DNA of 64,000 nucleotides from Pseudoalteromonas sp. FUC4 (GTDB lineage: Bacteria > Pseudomonadota > Gammaproteobacteria > Enterobacterales > Alteromonadaceae), in contig NZ_SEUI01000002.1 of the NCBI RefSeq assembly GCF_008370255.1, forward strand, positions 382,266 through 446,265. Reading direction: 5' to 3'. The notes under the pieces were generated by a model. The model worked only from the letters and a program-made list of their open reading frames with translations, had not been told where the DNA came from and did not search any database. Shown in pieces: positions 54,305-62,391 of the stretch (position 1 is the stretch's first letter; the number at the start of each line of letters is the position of its first letter). The position numbers were made by a program, and so were the translations under genes.

Positions 54305-56042
54305 GAGATGTTAGCTCCTCAGAAATACTTAAAATACTGCTAATGCACGGCAACGACGTTATTTCTTCAATCCAGCCCAGCGGTGCTGGTGATTGAGAGT
54401 ATCGTGCTTTGTTGTGCGACAATTTAACCGGCTTTTTACTCGCCGGATTGGCAATAATAATGGCGATATTTGCGTGCTCTAACATTTGCTTATCGTTATC
54501 GCTATCACCCAGTGCTATAACCGTGAGAGGCTTTCTGAAATGATGGGTAAACTGTTTAACTAACCACTGCTGTGCAGCGCTTTTATCGGTATTTTTGGCA
54601 ATGTGAATAAATCGACCACCAATTTTTATATCGTAGCCGAGTGCTTCAACATCGTTTACAAAGGCTGTGAGTAATTCGTCGTTGCCATACCAATAAAGAG
54701 GGTCTGAATAATCGCGGGTTTGTGCGCGGCGAGCTTGTGCATCGCTAAGCCCTGTAAGCTCTGATATTTGCTCACTCGATAAATCACTAAACAATTTGTA
54801 ATGCGCTTTATAATCGGCCTTTAAAGTATTTAAATCACTTAACAAACTCGCTAGCGGCTTTGCCATTGCGTAGCACCAATAAGCGCCTATTTTTTTACAA
54901 CCAATTGGCTTGAGTTCAAAATAATCCTCTGGAATAAATACCGCTGCACCGTTTTCGACAATAAAAGGCTGTTGAATATTTAAATCGTTTTTAAGCTCAA
55001 CCACTTCGCAAAATGTTTTACTAGTATTAAACACAACAGGAATATGCGCATTTTGCAGCTGCTGTAATAACTCACTGATATTATTTGTATTGTAATCAGC
55101 GTGATCGAGCAATGTGCCGTCTAAATCTGTAAAAATAATGGGTTGAAGGGTGTCATCACTCGTTAGGTGCATACCGCTAATATCGCGATTGCTATCAAGT
55201 TCAATTAACGCGTTTGCTTTAGCGCTCAGTGTGTTTAAGTTCTCACGCGTAATGCGCTCAAAATGAGAAATAAAATACACCAATTGCTCGTTAGTCATAG
55301 TGCCTGAGCCTTCACCTTTTTTGGCTATTAGCTTTTGTTCTTGCTCTTGTCGCCATGTAAAAACATCACTAAAACTCGGTGCTTTTAGCATAACGGTATA
55401 ATCAATTAGATTAAAAACGGCTTTATATTCGTTTGCCAAACAGCTATTTACACAGCGGCGCCAAACGCCTTCTTTATCGAACTGTTGCTCTAACTCGTTA
55501 AGCGGCTCACTCAATGAAAACAATGGTTGTGGCTCACTGCCCACGCACCACCCTTCTAAAATAACAATATCAACTGGCTTTTCGTTTGTTAACCAATCAC
55601 TTGTTGGCACGCAGTCGTCTTCGTGTTTATTAAAACGTGGAAGCGGTACGTTTACCTCTCCTGCCAGTAAGTTAGTTATTGTGCTATTCATTAACGCTAC
55701 ATCGTGAGTACCCGGTACTCCGCGAGTAGTAAAAAGAGGATGTACGTCTTTGGCAAGCTCAGTACGTGCTTGTTTTGCTAAATAAAAGTCATCAATTGAC
55801 AATGCTACACTGTTAAGTGGTGTGTTTTTAGAAAACCACGTAACTAAAAAATCTGCGAGTGTTGTTTTTCCTGAGCCCTGGCATCCATTTATGGCAACAA
55901 AAATAGGAGTATTTGTTTTTTTAGATTCGAGGATGTCATGCGCAAGTGGAACAAAATATTGCTCACTCAAATATTGATACTTTAAAGGCAGTTGGTGTTT
56001 TGCTAAAAACGGGGTTATATCCACAATATTGGCCTCTGACAT
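54297..56042 (-). CDS. Fusion of D-glycerate 3-kinase and HAD phosphoglycerate-glycoside phosphatase
   Basis: 581 residues in two domains. Residues 20-290 are a glycerate-kinase-like P-loop domain: Walker A GCQGSGKT (53-60), SIDDFYLAK, and LEGWCVGSEPQ as in plant-type GLYK. Residues 300-570 are a HAD-IIB phosphatase: motif I IIFTDLDGTLLD (Asp306), VFNTSKTFCEV and motif IV VIALGDSDNDKQML, as in mannosyl/glucosyl-3-phosphoglycerate phosphatases. Thus one protein could phosphorylate glycerate and dephosphorylate the glycoside made by the neighbouring GpgS. The fusion is the unusual part of the operon. Confidence 0.87.
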   Translation of the reverse strand: MSEANIVDITPFLAKHQLPLKYQYLSEQYFVPLAHDILESKKTNTPIFVAINGCQGSGKTTLADFLVTWFSKNTPLNSVALSIDDFYLAKQARTELAKDVHPLFTTRGVPGTHDVALMNSTITNLLAGEVNVPLPRFNKHEDDCVPTSDWLTNEKPVDIVILEGWCVGSEPQPLFSLSEPLNELEQQFDKEGVWRRCVNSCLANEYKAVFNLIDYTVMLKAPSFSDVFTWRQEQEQKLIAKKGEGSGTMTNEQLVYFISHFERITRENLNTLSAKANALIELDSNRDISGMHLTSDDTLQPIIFTDLDGTLLDHADYNTNNISELLQQLQNAHIPVVFNTSKTFCEVVELKNDLNIQQPFIVENGAAVFIPEDYFELKPIGCKKIGAYWCYAMAKPLASLLSDLNTLKADYKAHYKLFSDLSSEQISELTGLSDAQARRAQTRDYSDPLYWYGNDELLTAFVNDVEALGYDIKIGGRFIHIAKNTDKSAAQQWLVKQFTHHFRKPLTVIALGDSDNDKQMLEHANIAIIIANPASKKPVKLSHNKARYSQSPAPLGWIEEITSLPCISSILSISEELTSHG

Positions 56043-56123
56043 AGTAACTCCTTTGCATACAATGCGTTCTGGAAATTAAATGCAGATACTAGACCATTAT
56101 TATTTTTGTATATTTATTAATAG

Positions 56124-56157
56124 GTTAAAAAAATAGCGCATTAAAAATGCGCTATTA
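56124..56157 (-). terminator. Terminator of the upp-uraA operon
   Basis: Eleven-base stem AATAGCGCATT/AATGCGCTATT (56132-56156). Seven A's on the plus strand give a T run after the hairpin on the minus strand. Confidence 0.87.
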
Positions 56158-56187
56158 TGGTGCAATGTTTTTAACTTACGTGCACTA

Positions 56188-57426
56188 TTAACTCTCTTGA
56201 GGCTGTGCCTTAGGTAATACAAGGTTGAGTACAATGCCTAAAATAGCGCATAAACTTACGCCCTCTAAACTAAATTGGCTACCACCGATATGCATACCGC
56301 CAATACCGCACACCAAAATAAGTGCAACAATACTTAAGTTACGTGGTGCTGTTAAATCATCGCCCGACTTAACTAATGTATTTAAACCCACTACAGCAAT
56401 AGAGCCAAAAAGTAGGATCATAATGCCGCCCATTACAGGTACAGGTATAGTCTGTAAGCCAGATCCCATTTTAGCTACAAATGCTAAAATAATGGCAATA
56501 ATGGCTGTCCACATCATTACTTTAGGATTGAAGTTTTTGGTAAGCATTACAGCGCCCGTAACTTCTGAGTAAGTGGTGTTAGGCGGGCCACCAAATAATG
56601 ATGCAGCAGACGTTGCAAGGCCATCACCAAACAAAGTACGGTGAAGCCCAGGCTTTTTCAAAAAATCTTTATTGGTTACCTGGCTAATAGCCATCATATC
56701 GCCAATATGCTCAATTGCAGGTGCTATTGCTACAGGTACCATAAACAAAATAGCCTGCCATTTAAACTCAGGCCATGTGAAGTTTGGTACAGCAAACCAC
56801 TGTGCGTTAGTTACTGCGTCAAATTGCACAACGCCCATACCAAGCGATAAACAATAACCCGCTACAACCCCTGCCAGAATAGGTATAAGCTTAAATACGC
56901 CTTTTCCCCACACTGCAAAAATAAGCGTAACCACTAACGAAAACAACGAAATATAAATAGCGCTGTTGTAATCAATAATTTGAATACTGCCGTCGCCACT
57001 TTTACCCATCGCCATATTTACAGCAACAGGTGCAAGTGCAAGGCCAATCACCATAATTACTGGGCCTACAACCACAGGCGGTAAAATTTTATGAAGCGTT
57101 GCAACTCCTTTAAATTTCACTAATAAACTTAAAAGCATATAAGCAAAACCCGCCACCATTAAGCCGCCCATAGTAGCCGGCACGCCCCACATTTGCACAG
57201 CGGCAATAATGGGTGCAATAAAAGCAAATGATGAAGCTAAAAATATAGGCACTTGGCCTTTAGTCACTACCTGAAACAGCAAGGTACCAATGCCTGCGGT
57301 AAAAAGCGCAACATTAGGATCCAAACCCGTTAAAAGCGGCACTAATACCAGCGCACCAAATGCTACAAACAGCATTTGCGCGCCCGTTAAAATAGTTTTT
57401 ATTGAAAAGGTGTCATTATTTTGCAC
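56188..57426 (-). CDS. uraA: Uracil permease
   Basis: 412 residues, NCS2 family, about 14 membrane segments. AQMLFVAFGALVLVPLLTGL at the start, ILPPVVVGPVIMVIGLALAP, and GDGLATSAASLFGGPPNTTYSE with the QNxG-like substrate loop are typical. It imports uracil with protons. It is nine bases downstream of upp, an operon seen in many bacteria. Confidence 0.93.
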   Translation of the reverse strand: MQNNDTFSIKTILTGAQMLFVAFGALVLVPLLTGLDPNVALFTAGIGTLLFQVVTKGQVPIFLASSFAFIAPIIAAVQMWGVPATMGGLMVAGFAYMLLSLLVKFKGVATLHKILPPVVVGPVIMVIGLALAPVAVNMAMGKSGDGSIQIIDYNSAIYISLFSLVVTLIFAVWGKGVFKLIPILAGVVAGYCLSLGMGVVQFDAVTNAQWFAVPNFTWPEFKWQAILFMVPVAIAPAIEHIGDMMAISQVTNKDFLKKPGLHRTLFGDGLATSAASLFGGPPNTTYSEVTGAVMLTKNFNPKVMMWTAIIAIILAFVAKMGSGLQTIPVPVMGGIMILLFGSIAVVGLNTLVKSGDDLTAPRNLSIVALILVCGIGGMHIGGSQFSLEGVSLCAILGIVLNLVLPKAQPQES

Positions 57427-57435
57427 TTAAGACTC

Positions 57436-58065
57436 CTAAACAGTACCGAATATTTTGTCGCCCGCATCGCCTAAACCAGGGATAATATAGCCCTTTTCGT
57501 TTAAGTGGCTATCTACAGAGGCTGTAAATATTTCTACGTCGGGATGTGCTGTAAGTGTTTTTTCCACACCTTCTGGTGCAGCTACTAAAACAATTACTTT
57601 GATTTCTTTACAGCCTGCTTTTTTAAGCATATCGATTGTGGCAATCATTGAGCCACCCGTTGCAAGCATAGGGTCAATAACTAAGCTTAAGCGCTCATCA
57701 ATATTACCAACGAGCTTTTCAAAATATGGTACTGGTTCTAGTGTTTCTTCGTTACGTTCAAGACCAACCACACTTACTTTAGCCGCCGGTAATAACTGCA
57801 TAACACCGTCCATCATGCCAAGACCAGCACGCAAAATAGGCACTACGGTAATTTTTTTACCTTTAATATGCTCTACTTTTAATTTATTGCCATCCCAGCC
57901 TGTAATTTCGTTATCTTCTAACTGTAGGTTTTTAGTTGCTTCGTAAGTTAATAAGGTTCCAACTTCAGAACATAATTCACGAAAGCTTTTAGTACTAATA
58001 CCATGCGCTCGCATTAGGCCTAGTTTATGTTGAACAAGAGGGTGAGAAATAACGTGAATTGCCAT
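57436..58065 (-). CDS. upp: Uracil phosphoribosyltransferase
   Basis: 209 residues. The type I PRTase PRPP-binding site is in [22 protein letters not shown], with [14 protein letters not shown] at the start and [17 protein letters not shown] at the end, all diagnostic of Upp. It makes UMP from uracil and PRPP. Upstream gene of the upp-uraA pair. Confidence 0.96.
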   Translation of the reverse strand: MAIHVISHPLVQHKLGLMRAHGISTKSFRELCSEVGTLLTYEATKNLQLEDNEITGWDGNKLKVEHIKGKKITVVPILRAGLGMMDGVMQLLPAAKVSVVGLERNEETLEPVPYFEKLVGNIDERLSLVIDPMLATGGSMIATIDMLKKAGCKEIKVIVLVAAPEGVEKTLTAHPDVEIFTASVDSHLNEKGYIIPGLGDAGDKIFGTV

Positions 58066-58196
58066 GATATAAACCTACTGATACAAGAATTTGCAGTATT
58101 TTATATTAAAAAAGGTCATTTGACCTGTAGTTTTAAAGAGATTTTCATACATCGTGCCAAAATGCATTGTTTTGCTTGATATTTATGCAAGAGACT

Positions 58197-58462
58197 AGGG
58201 CCTGTTTATCTTTCGAGGTTAAATTTGCAGCAGACTGTTTGGTATTTAGGCAAGGCAGAGCCTATGTAGTGTGGTTATTCCCCATAAATAGGCGATAACG
58301 TAGCATAAATTCCAAATAGGCGCTGCCCAAAGGGTTCTGCCTAGGGGCAACTTACTCTTTGTTGCTCGGTTTTTACTTAGCCCACTAGGTTACAAACCTC
58401 GCGCCTCGATTAAATCGCCCCTAGGTTGAACAAATTTTAATCCTGAAAGGTCAACAGGCCCT
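58197..58462 (-). repeat. 266-bp palindromic repeat, copy 3 (inverted)
   Basis: Same length as the other two, opposite orientation, flanked by TA on both sides (ACTAGGGCC and GGCCCTAAC). Ends are AGGGCCTGTT and AACAGGCCCT. The inner arms read AGGGGCGATTTA and TAAGTTGCCCCT in the copy's own direction, still pairing if G-T pairs are allowed. It lies between upp and the phosphotransferase gene. Confidence 0.88.
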
Positions 58463-58477
58463 AACAAAACCTGTTTA

Positions 58478-59434
58478 TTAAATGTTACTCGCTAACCAGC
58501 TGTTTACTTGCTGTTGCATATAACTATTTATTTTTTGGTGCTCGGGGCTCCAGCCAGCTAAAAATCGATAAAAGTCAGCCCATGCAGCAGGCCATAAAGC
58601 GAGCCAATCGTCAGCTATTTTACCTGCTGGTGCTGTAGGATGATAAGTAGTAATAGCAGTCTTTAAATTATCAAAATAATACGCAAGGTACTCATCAGCG
58701 CACTCGTGTAATTGTGCATCACTTAAGCAACTGGTCATAAAATACATTACATCAATTATTCCGCAACCTGCACCTATATATTGAAAATCATAACCGAGTA
58801 TTTCATCGCGCTCATTTGCTGCAAAGTTAGCAAGTTTTGCATCGCCATGAATTAGCGTTTTATAGGCACAACGTTGTAGCTGTTCATCTATTTTATGTGC
58901 AGCATTTTTAATATCGGACTTTTTATCGGCGTGTTCACTTAATTTATTAAACTCATCGGGTCGTGTGCTTAAATGCCAGTAGTTACCTTGCAGCCATAAC
59001 CCGTTAGCGGATTTATTTAAGTTAAACGCATGAAAGTACGCAAGCCACTCTAATATAGCTTTAACATGTTGTGGTCCTGCTTGAGCAAACCCGTGTTTGG
59101 TGAAGTTTTTAAACACCAGCGCGTATTCATCGTCTTTATTAATTGCACTTATACATTCGATGCTTTTTGCTGTGCTAGGTAAAAACGGGCTATAACGCTT
59201 ATAAAAAGTGTATTCAACGCTGTAAGAGTACTGTTTTCTTTTTAGTGCAAGTTCGCTTTGCTTAATTTTTGGATGATTTATATAACGGGGTATTTTTATT
59301 GCTTTAATAACACAGGCTTTATTATCAAGCCGGCACTGAACAATACTGCCACACCCACTCCAAAGGGATGTTAACGTATCGCCGATTTCAATGTGCTTAA
59401 AGTAAGGTTGTAATAAAGGAATGTAAAATGCCAT
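58478..59434 (-). CDS. APH/CHK-type phosphotransferase
   Basis: 318 residues of the aminoglycoside-phosphotransferase/ecdysteroid-kinase-like fold. The catalytic loop is LIHGDAKLANFAAN and the metal-binding Asp is in LGYDFQYIGAGCGIIDVMY. Substrate unknown; it could be a small alcohol or amino alcohol. It is 15 bases downstream of repeat copy 3 and is not clearly an integron cassette. Confidence 0.82.
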   Translation of the reverse strand: MAFYIPLLQPYFKHIEIGDTLTSLWSGCGSIVQCRLDNKACVIKAIKIPRYINHPKIKQSELALKRKQYSYSVEYTFYKRYSPFLPSTAKSIECISAINKDDEYALVFKNFTKHGFAQAGPQHVKAILEWLAYFHAFNLNKSANGLWLQGNYWHLSTRPDEFNKLSEHADKKSDIKNAAHKIDEQLQRCAYKTLIHGDAKLANFAANERDEILGYDFQYIGAGCGIIDVMYFMTSCLSDAQLHECADEYLAYYFDNLKTAITTYHPTAPAGKIADDWLALWPAAWADFYRFLAGWSPEHQKINSYMQQQVNSWLASNI

Positions 59435-59582
59435 AGCTATATTAAGTAATTAAATTTTATATAGTTTAACATTAGAAGATATTTTTAATAAAAGTACATA
59501 ATAAAAAATCCTACGGTTTAGCAAAAATATACTTTTCTTTTGAAGTGAAGCCAACTTAGCTTATCTAATCAATGTATACTCG

Positions 59583-59610
59583 ATTCTAATTGAAAGTGCA
59601 AAATTAGAAT
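59583..59610. other. Short inverted repeat after the small cassette gene
   Basis: ATTCTAATT (59583) and AATTAGAAT (59602) form an exact nine-base palindrome with a ten-base loop. There is no T tail, so it is a weak terminator candidate or a remnant of the missing third attC. Confidence 0.4.
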
Positions 59611-59624
59611 GGGTGTTTTACTTA

Positions 59625-59882
59625 TTATTGTTTTTCTGTGTTACGAAATTTCATAGCAACAACAATTGAAACACCAAAAACAGCGCAATAAATAACGCCA
59701 AAATATATATTGAGAACAACAAAAGACATGATTGAAAAACAAAACGTTATTAAAGCAACTACAGCCCAAATAGTAGCGACATTAAAGAAATTCTTCTCGT
59801 CATGTCCATTTTTAAACCTACGTACTGAATAGATTGATAAAGCTAATATCCCCAAAACCTGAGGAATGTATTCAAATATCAT
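59625..59882 (-). CDS. Small membrane protein, third integron cassette gene
   Basis: About 85 residues from the ATG at 59882, which has a strong AAGGAGA upstream; a longer frame runs through the attC site. Two to three membrane segments (IPQVLGILALSIYSV, IWAVVALITFCFSIMSFVVL, VIYCAVFGVSIVV). It begins right after attC B. Unknown function; cassette membership is inferred from the attC on its upstream side only. Confidence 0.65.
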   Translation of the reverse strand: MIFEYIPQVLGILALSIYSVRRFKNGHDEKNFFNVATIWAVVALITFCFSIMSFVVLNIYFGVIYCAVFGVSIVVAMKFRNTEKQ

Positions 59883-59907
59883 TGTGAGACTCTCCTTGAT
59901 CACATAA

Positions 59908-59970
59908 CGCTTACCTAAGTGGAAAATTATAGCCAACTGTAATTTTCTTTTCATCACTTGTTAGCACTAC
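59908..59970 (-). other. Integron attC site B
   Basis: Read on the minus strand it runs from GTAGTGCTAAC (59970-59960) to GCGTTATGTG (G of the crossover at 59908), 63 bases. Its inner halves pair (GAAAATT near the left, AATTTTC near the right). The first box is the exact complement of GTTAGCACTAC at 60352-60342, the start of the same cassette, as the cassette model requires. The stop of the cassette gene overlaps the box. Confidence 0.85.
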
Positions 59971-60316
59971 AGACACCACTTACTGATAAGCTCATAGCCT
60001 GAAAAGTTAAGTGAGTATGTTTTATTTTCTTTAGAATATGCGACAGTTTTACCGATATATTGAGGGTTAATATCTATTATGAATTTATACCCATGCCGAA
60101 ATTTTATTAATGGCTCTTTACGGTATCTACATTTACAAGCATTTCGTAAATCTCTATCTTTTATTTCAACACAATTTTCGCCTCTGCATCCATTACTGAA
60201 TAGGCAAGACGCCGTACATCTGATAGCTCATTTACCTTACTTTTATCACCTATGAACAAAGCTTCAGAATACGATGTACAAGGAATTATTACACATATGA
60301 AAAGTATAACTGCATA
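59967..60316 (-). pseudogene. Frameshifted Cys-rich secreted protein, second integron cassette gene
   Basis: From the ATG at 60316 the first frame encodes a signal-like start (MQLYFFICVIIPCTSYSEA) and then drifts to a stop at 60161. The other frame continues from about 60205 through ASCLFSNGCRGENCVEIKD and RNACKCRYRKEP, ending ISKWCL at the stop at 59967, right in attC B. A single indel near 60205 would join them into a secreted Cys-rich protein of about 116 residues. No family recognised. Alternatively, two small overlapping genes. Confidence 0.5.
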
Positions 60317-60351
60317 TTTCAAAATATAGTGCTCCCTCAAGTAGTGCTAAC

Positions 60352-60454
60352 TTTTAAATAAGGGGCGCAGACATGTGGGGCATAATGGCGAAGCCGCCCC
60401 GCGTGTTTGCGTCCCAGCGAACGAAGTGAGTGACTTAATTTTTTTGTTATGCCC
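60352..60454 (-). other. Integron attC site A
   Basis: Read on the minus strand it runs from GGGCATAAC (60454-60446) to the crossover G at 60352. It is about 103 bases and GC-rich against its surroundings. Its inner part is a 20-base imperfect palindrome (GGGACGCAAACACGCGGGGC with a matching arm, G-T pairs allowed). The first box is the exact complement of GTTATGCCC at 61011-61003, the start of the same cassette. The DinB-like stop lies just before it. Confidence 0.88.
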
Positions 60455-60455
60455 T

Positions 60456-60989
60456 TTACGCATTGGGTATTTTAACTAGCAAATCCGTGACGCCTAAATC
60501 TACACCAAGTTGTGACAACAGTGTAGACACCTGTCCACGATGATGAGTTTGATGATTAAAGAAATGCAGCAATAGATGTGCGAAGCATTTTGAATACGAG
60601 ACGCCTCCCATATTTTGATAGTTTAGGTCACTTGCTAAAATGCCCTCGGAAAGCTGATTAACAAAATTCAAGATTGTATTATCCAGATTTACCCTTTCTT
60701 GTTTAAGCAGGGCGAGTTCTGAGAACAGAAGTGTGTCTAGTTTTTCAGGTTTAGGCTTCGATGCTAACGAATCTAATGCTGTAAAAGCTTTGGGATGAGT
60801 GGCAAAACGTTTAAGCCAAATTATATCTGCCACCACGATATGATTGAGTGTACCGATGATAGATCCAAAGAAAGCCCCTCTATCCTTGGCAAGTTCCACT
60901 GAGCTTAAATTCGACGCAGCAGAATAGATAGAAGCGTTCATCCATTTATTGTATTCAGCCATCAATATGAAATTGCTTTTCGAAGACAT
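60456..60989 (-). CDS. DinB-like protein, first integron cassette gene
   Basis: About 177 residues from the ATG at 60989, 14 bases after the cassette start; longer frames run into attI. The helical DinB pattern is clear: ILMAEYNKWMN, GTLNHIVVADIIWLKRF and LLHFFNHQTHHRGQVSTLL, with three histidines placed for metal binding. DinB-type enzymes are thiol-dependent hydrolases or transferases; the substrate is unknown. It would be expressed from a promoter near attI. Confidence 0.85.
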   Translation of the reverse strand: MSSKSNFILMAEYNKWMNASIYSAASNLSSVELAKDRGAFFGSIIGTLNHIVVADIIWLKRFATHPKAFTALDSLASKPKPEKLDTLLFSELALLKQERVNLDNTILNFVNQLSEGILASDLNYQNMGGVSYSKCFAHLLLHFFNHQTHHRGQVSTLLSQLGVDLGVTDLLVKIPNA

Positions 60990-61002
60990 TCGTTTTCCAG
61001 AA

Positions 61003-61100
61003 GGGCATAACAATTTAATAGTGCGCTCATCGCGCATATTTCTGCCAACCATACGCTCATGTATTTTATAAATCATTTTTACCAAATAACTTAACACATT
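61003..61100 (-). other. attI region and cassette junction of a chromosomal integron
   Basis: GTTATGCCC (61011-61003, minus strand) is the junction at which the first cassette begins; its partner GGGCATAAC starts attC A. The sequence from here toward intI (about 61011-61100) is therefore the attI and probable cassette promoter area. The outer limit is not fixed by sequence alone. Confidence 0.72.
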
Positions 61101-61169
61101 GCTATATATAATTTTTTATTAGCATTCAAACTCTCAATAAAAGAGAAAATGCGCTCGCCACTTATTTTC

Positions 61170-61211
61170 TTGAATATGTGTGCATCACAACTATACTGTA
61201 TATAAAAACAG
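61170..61211 (+). promoter_or_regulatory. intI promoter with LexA operator
   Basis: -35 TTGAAT (61170-61175), 16 bases, -10 TATACT (61192-61197). The exact LexA box CTGTATATAAAAACAG (61196-61211; CTGT-N8-ACAG) overlaps the end of the -10, so LexA binding would block transcription. The intI ATG is 20 bases further on. Confidence 0.85.
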
Positions 61212-61230
61212 CGCAATTATTGGTGATAGT

Positions 61231-62199
61231 ATGAAAACACGTTCCCCATTTTTAAATTATATAGCCGATTATATGTTGGTACGTCAGTATTCATTACGCA
61301 CCGTAGATACCTACCTAAGATGGATTGCATCTTATATCCATTTTCATAATAAACGCCATCCCGCCTCAATGGGGGACAATGAAGTCGAACGCTACTTAGA
61401 ACATTTAGTGTTAAAGCAAAACGTTGCACCACGTACGCAAGCCACCGCACTCAATTCATTGTCATTTTTATACAAGCACATAATAAAAAAAGAACTCTCA
61501 TTAAATTTAAATTTTGCCCGTAGTAAAAAACAAGCAAAGCTCCCTGTAGTGATGACCCCAGAGGAAGTTAAAATGTTGATGGCTCATTTAAATAAGCGCT
61601 ATTATTTAATTGCAGCCCTTATGTATGGAAGTGGTTTAAGAGTAATGGAAGCGGTGCAATTAAGAGTAAAAGATATTGATTTTGATTATAAATGCATTCA
61701 AGTATGGAATGGAAAAGGTAATAAACACCGCATTGTTACGCTGGCCACAGAGCTAATTCCTATGCTGAGAAATCAAATTTTGAACGTTGATGACTATTTA
61801 AAACTGGATTTAAATAATACGGAATATTCTGGCGTATGGATGCCATATGCTTTAACAAAAAAATATCCAAGTGCCGCAAAATCGCTTGCGTGGCAATATT
61901 TATTTCCTTCTCATATATTAAGTTCAGATCCTGAAAGTGGTGAAATAAGGCGACATCATTTTCATCACTCTTGTATTAGAAAAGAGATTAAAAAAGCCGT
62001 CCAAAAATCAGGGTTAACAAAAATAATAACACCTCATACATTGAGACACTCTTTTGCTACTCATCTACTGCAAAGTGGCGCCGATATAAGAACTGTTCAA
62101 GCTCAGCTTGGCCATTCTGATGTTAAAACTACACAAATTTATACCCATGTACTACAGCAAGGTGCTAACGGGGTTATTAGTCCTTTTTCGAGATTATAA
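61231..62199 (+). CDS. intI: Integron integrase IntI
   Basis: 322 residues from the ATG at 61231 (GGTGA upstream), the usual IntI length. A tyrosine recombinase: first Arg in YGSGLRVMEAVQLR, then HTLRHSFATHLL and LGHSDVKTTQIYTHV with the nucleophile Tyr. The extra patch unique to integron integrases is present in LFPSHILSSDPESGEIRRHH and HHSCIRKEIKKAV, ahead of the conserved block. It recombines attC with attI. It points away from the cassettes and its promoter carries a LexA box. Confidence 0.95.
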   Translation: MKTRSPFLNYIADYMLVRQYSLRTVDTYLRWIASYIHFHNKRHPASMGDNEVERYLEHLVLKQNVAPRTQATALNSLSFLYKHIIKKELSLNLNFARSKKQAKLPVVMTPEEVKMLMAHLNKRYYLIAALMYGSGLRVMEAVQLRVKDIDFDYKCIQVWNGKGNKHRIVTLATELIPMLRNQILNVDDYLKLDLNNTEYSGVWMPYALTKKYPSAAKSLAWQYLFPSHILSSDPESGEIRRHHFHHSCIRKEIKKAVQKSGLTKIITPHTLRHSFATHLLQSGADIRTVQAQLGHSDVKTTQIYTHVLQQGANGVISPFSRL

Positions 62200-62282
62200 A
62201 CATCCCTCTTTAATGCTCTACACATACATACTCGCTTACAAATCAATACCGCTATCTATTTCTACTTTAAAAAACACATAAA

Positions 62283-62316
62283 AAAGCCCCGCTTGTTTTT
62301 ACACAAGAGGGGCTCC
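62283..62316 (-). terminator. Hairpin terminator between intI and fadE
   Basis: Stem AGCCCC/GGGGCT (62285-62314) with an inner CTTGT/ACAAG. T's follow only on the minus strand, so it serves fadE as a second terminator. Confidence 0.6.
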
Positions 62317-62337
62317 ACACTAATTTTTTACTCAAAA

Positions 62338-62365
62338 ATAAAAGCGCCGATACTGCGGGCGCTTT
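62338..62365 (-). terminator. Terminator of fadE
   Basis: Stem AAAGCGCC/GGCGCTTT (62341-62365). On the minus strand it is followed by TATTTTTG. It lies 27 bases beyond the fadE stop. Confidence 0.8.
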
Positions 62366-62391
62366 GCATCATTGAATTTTATTACTTTAGC

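Noticed and set aside
58478..59434. Phosphotransferase gene as a fourth integron cassette
   Set aside because: No attC or matching end boxes border it, and repeat copy 3 lies at its end; evidence insufficient.
59960..60454. CRISPR or simple repeat explanation for the GC-rich palindromes
   Set aside because: Two sites of different length with different sequence but cassette-matched ends fit attC, not a repeat array.
60990..61097. Longer DinB start at 61097
   Set aside because: The added residues come from attI and cross the cassette junction, so they cannot belong to a mobile cassette gene.
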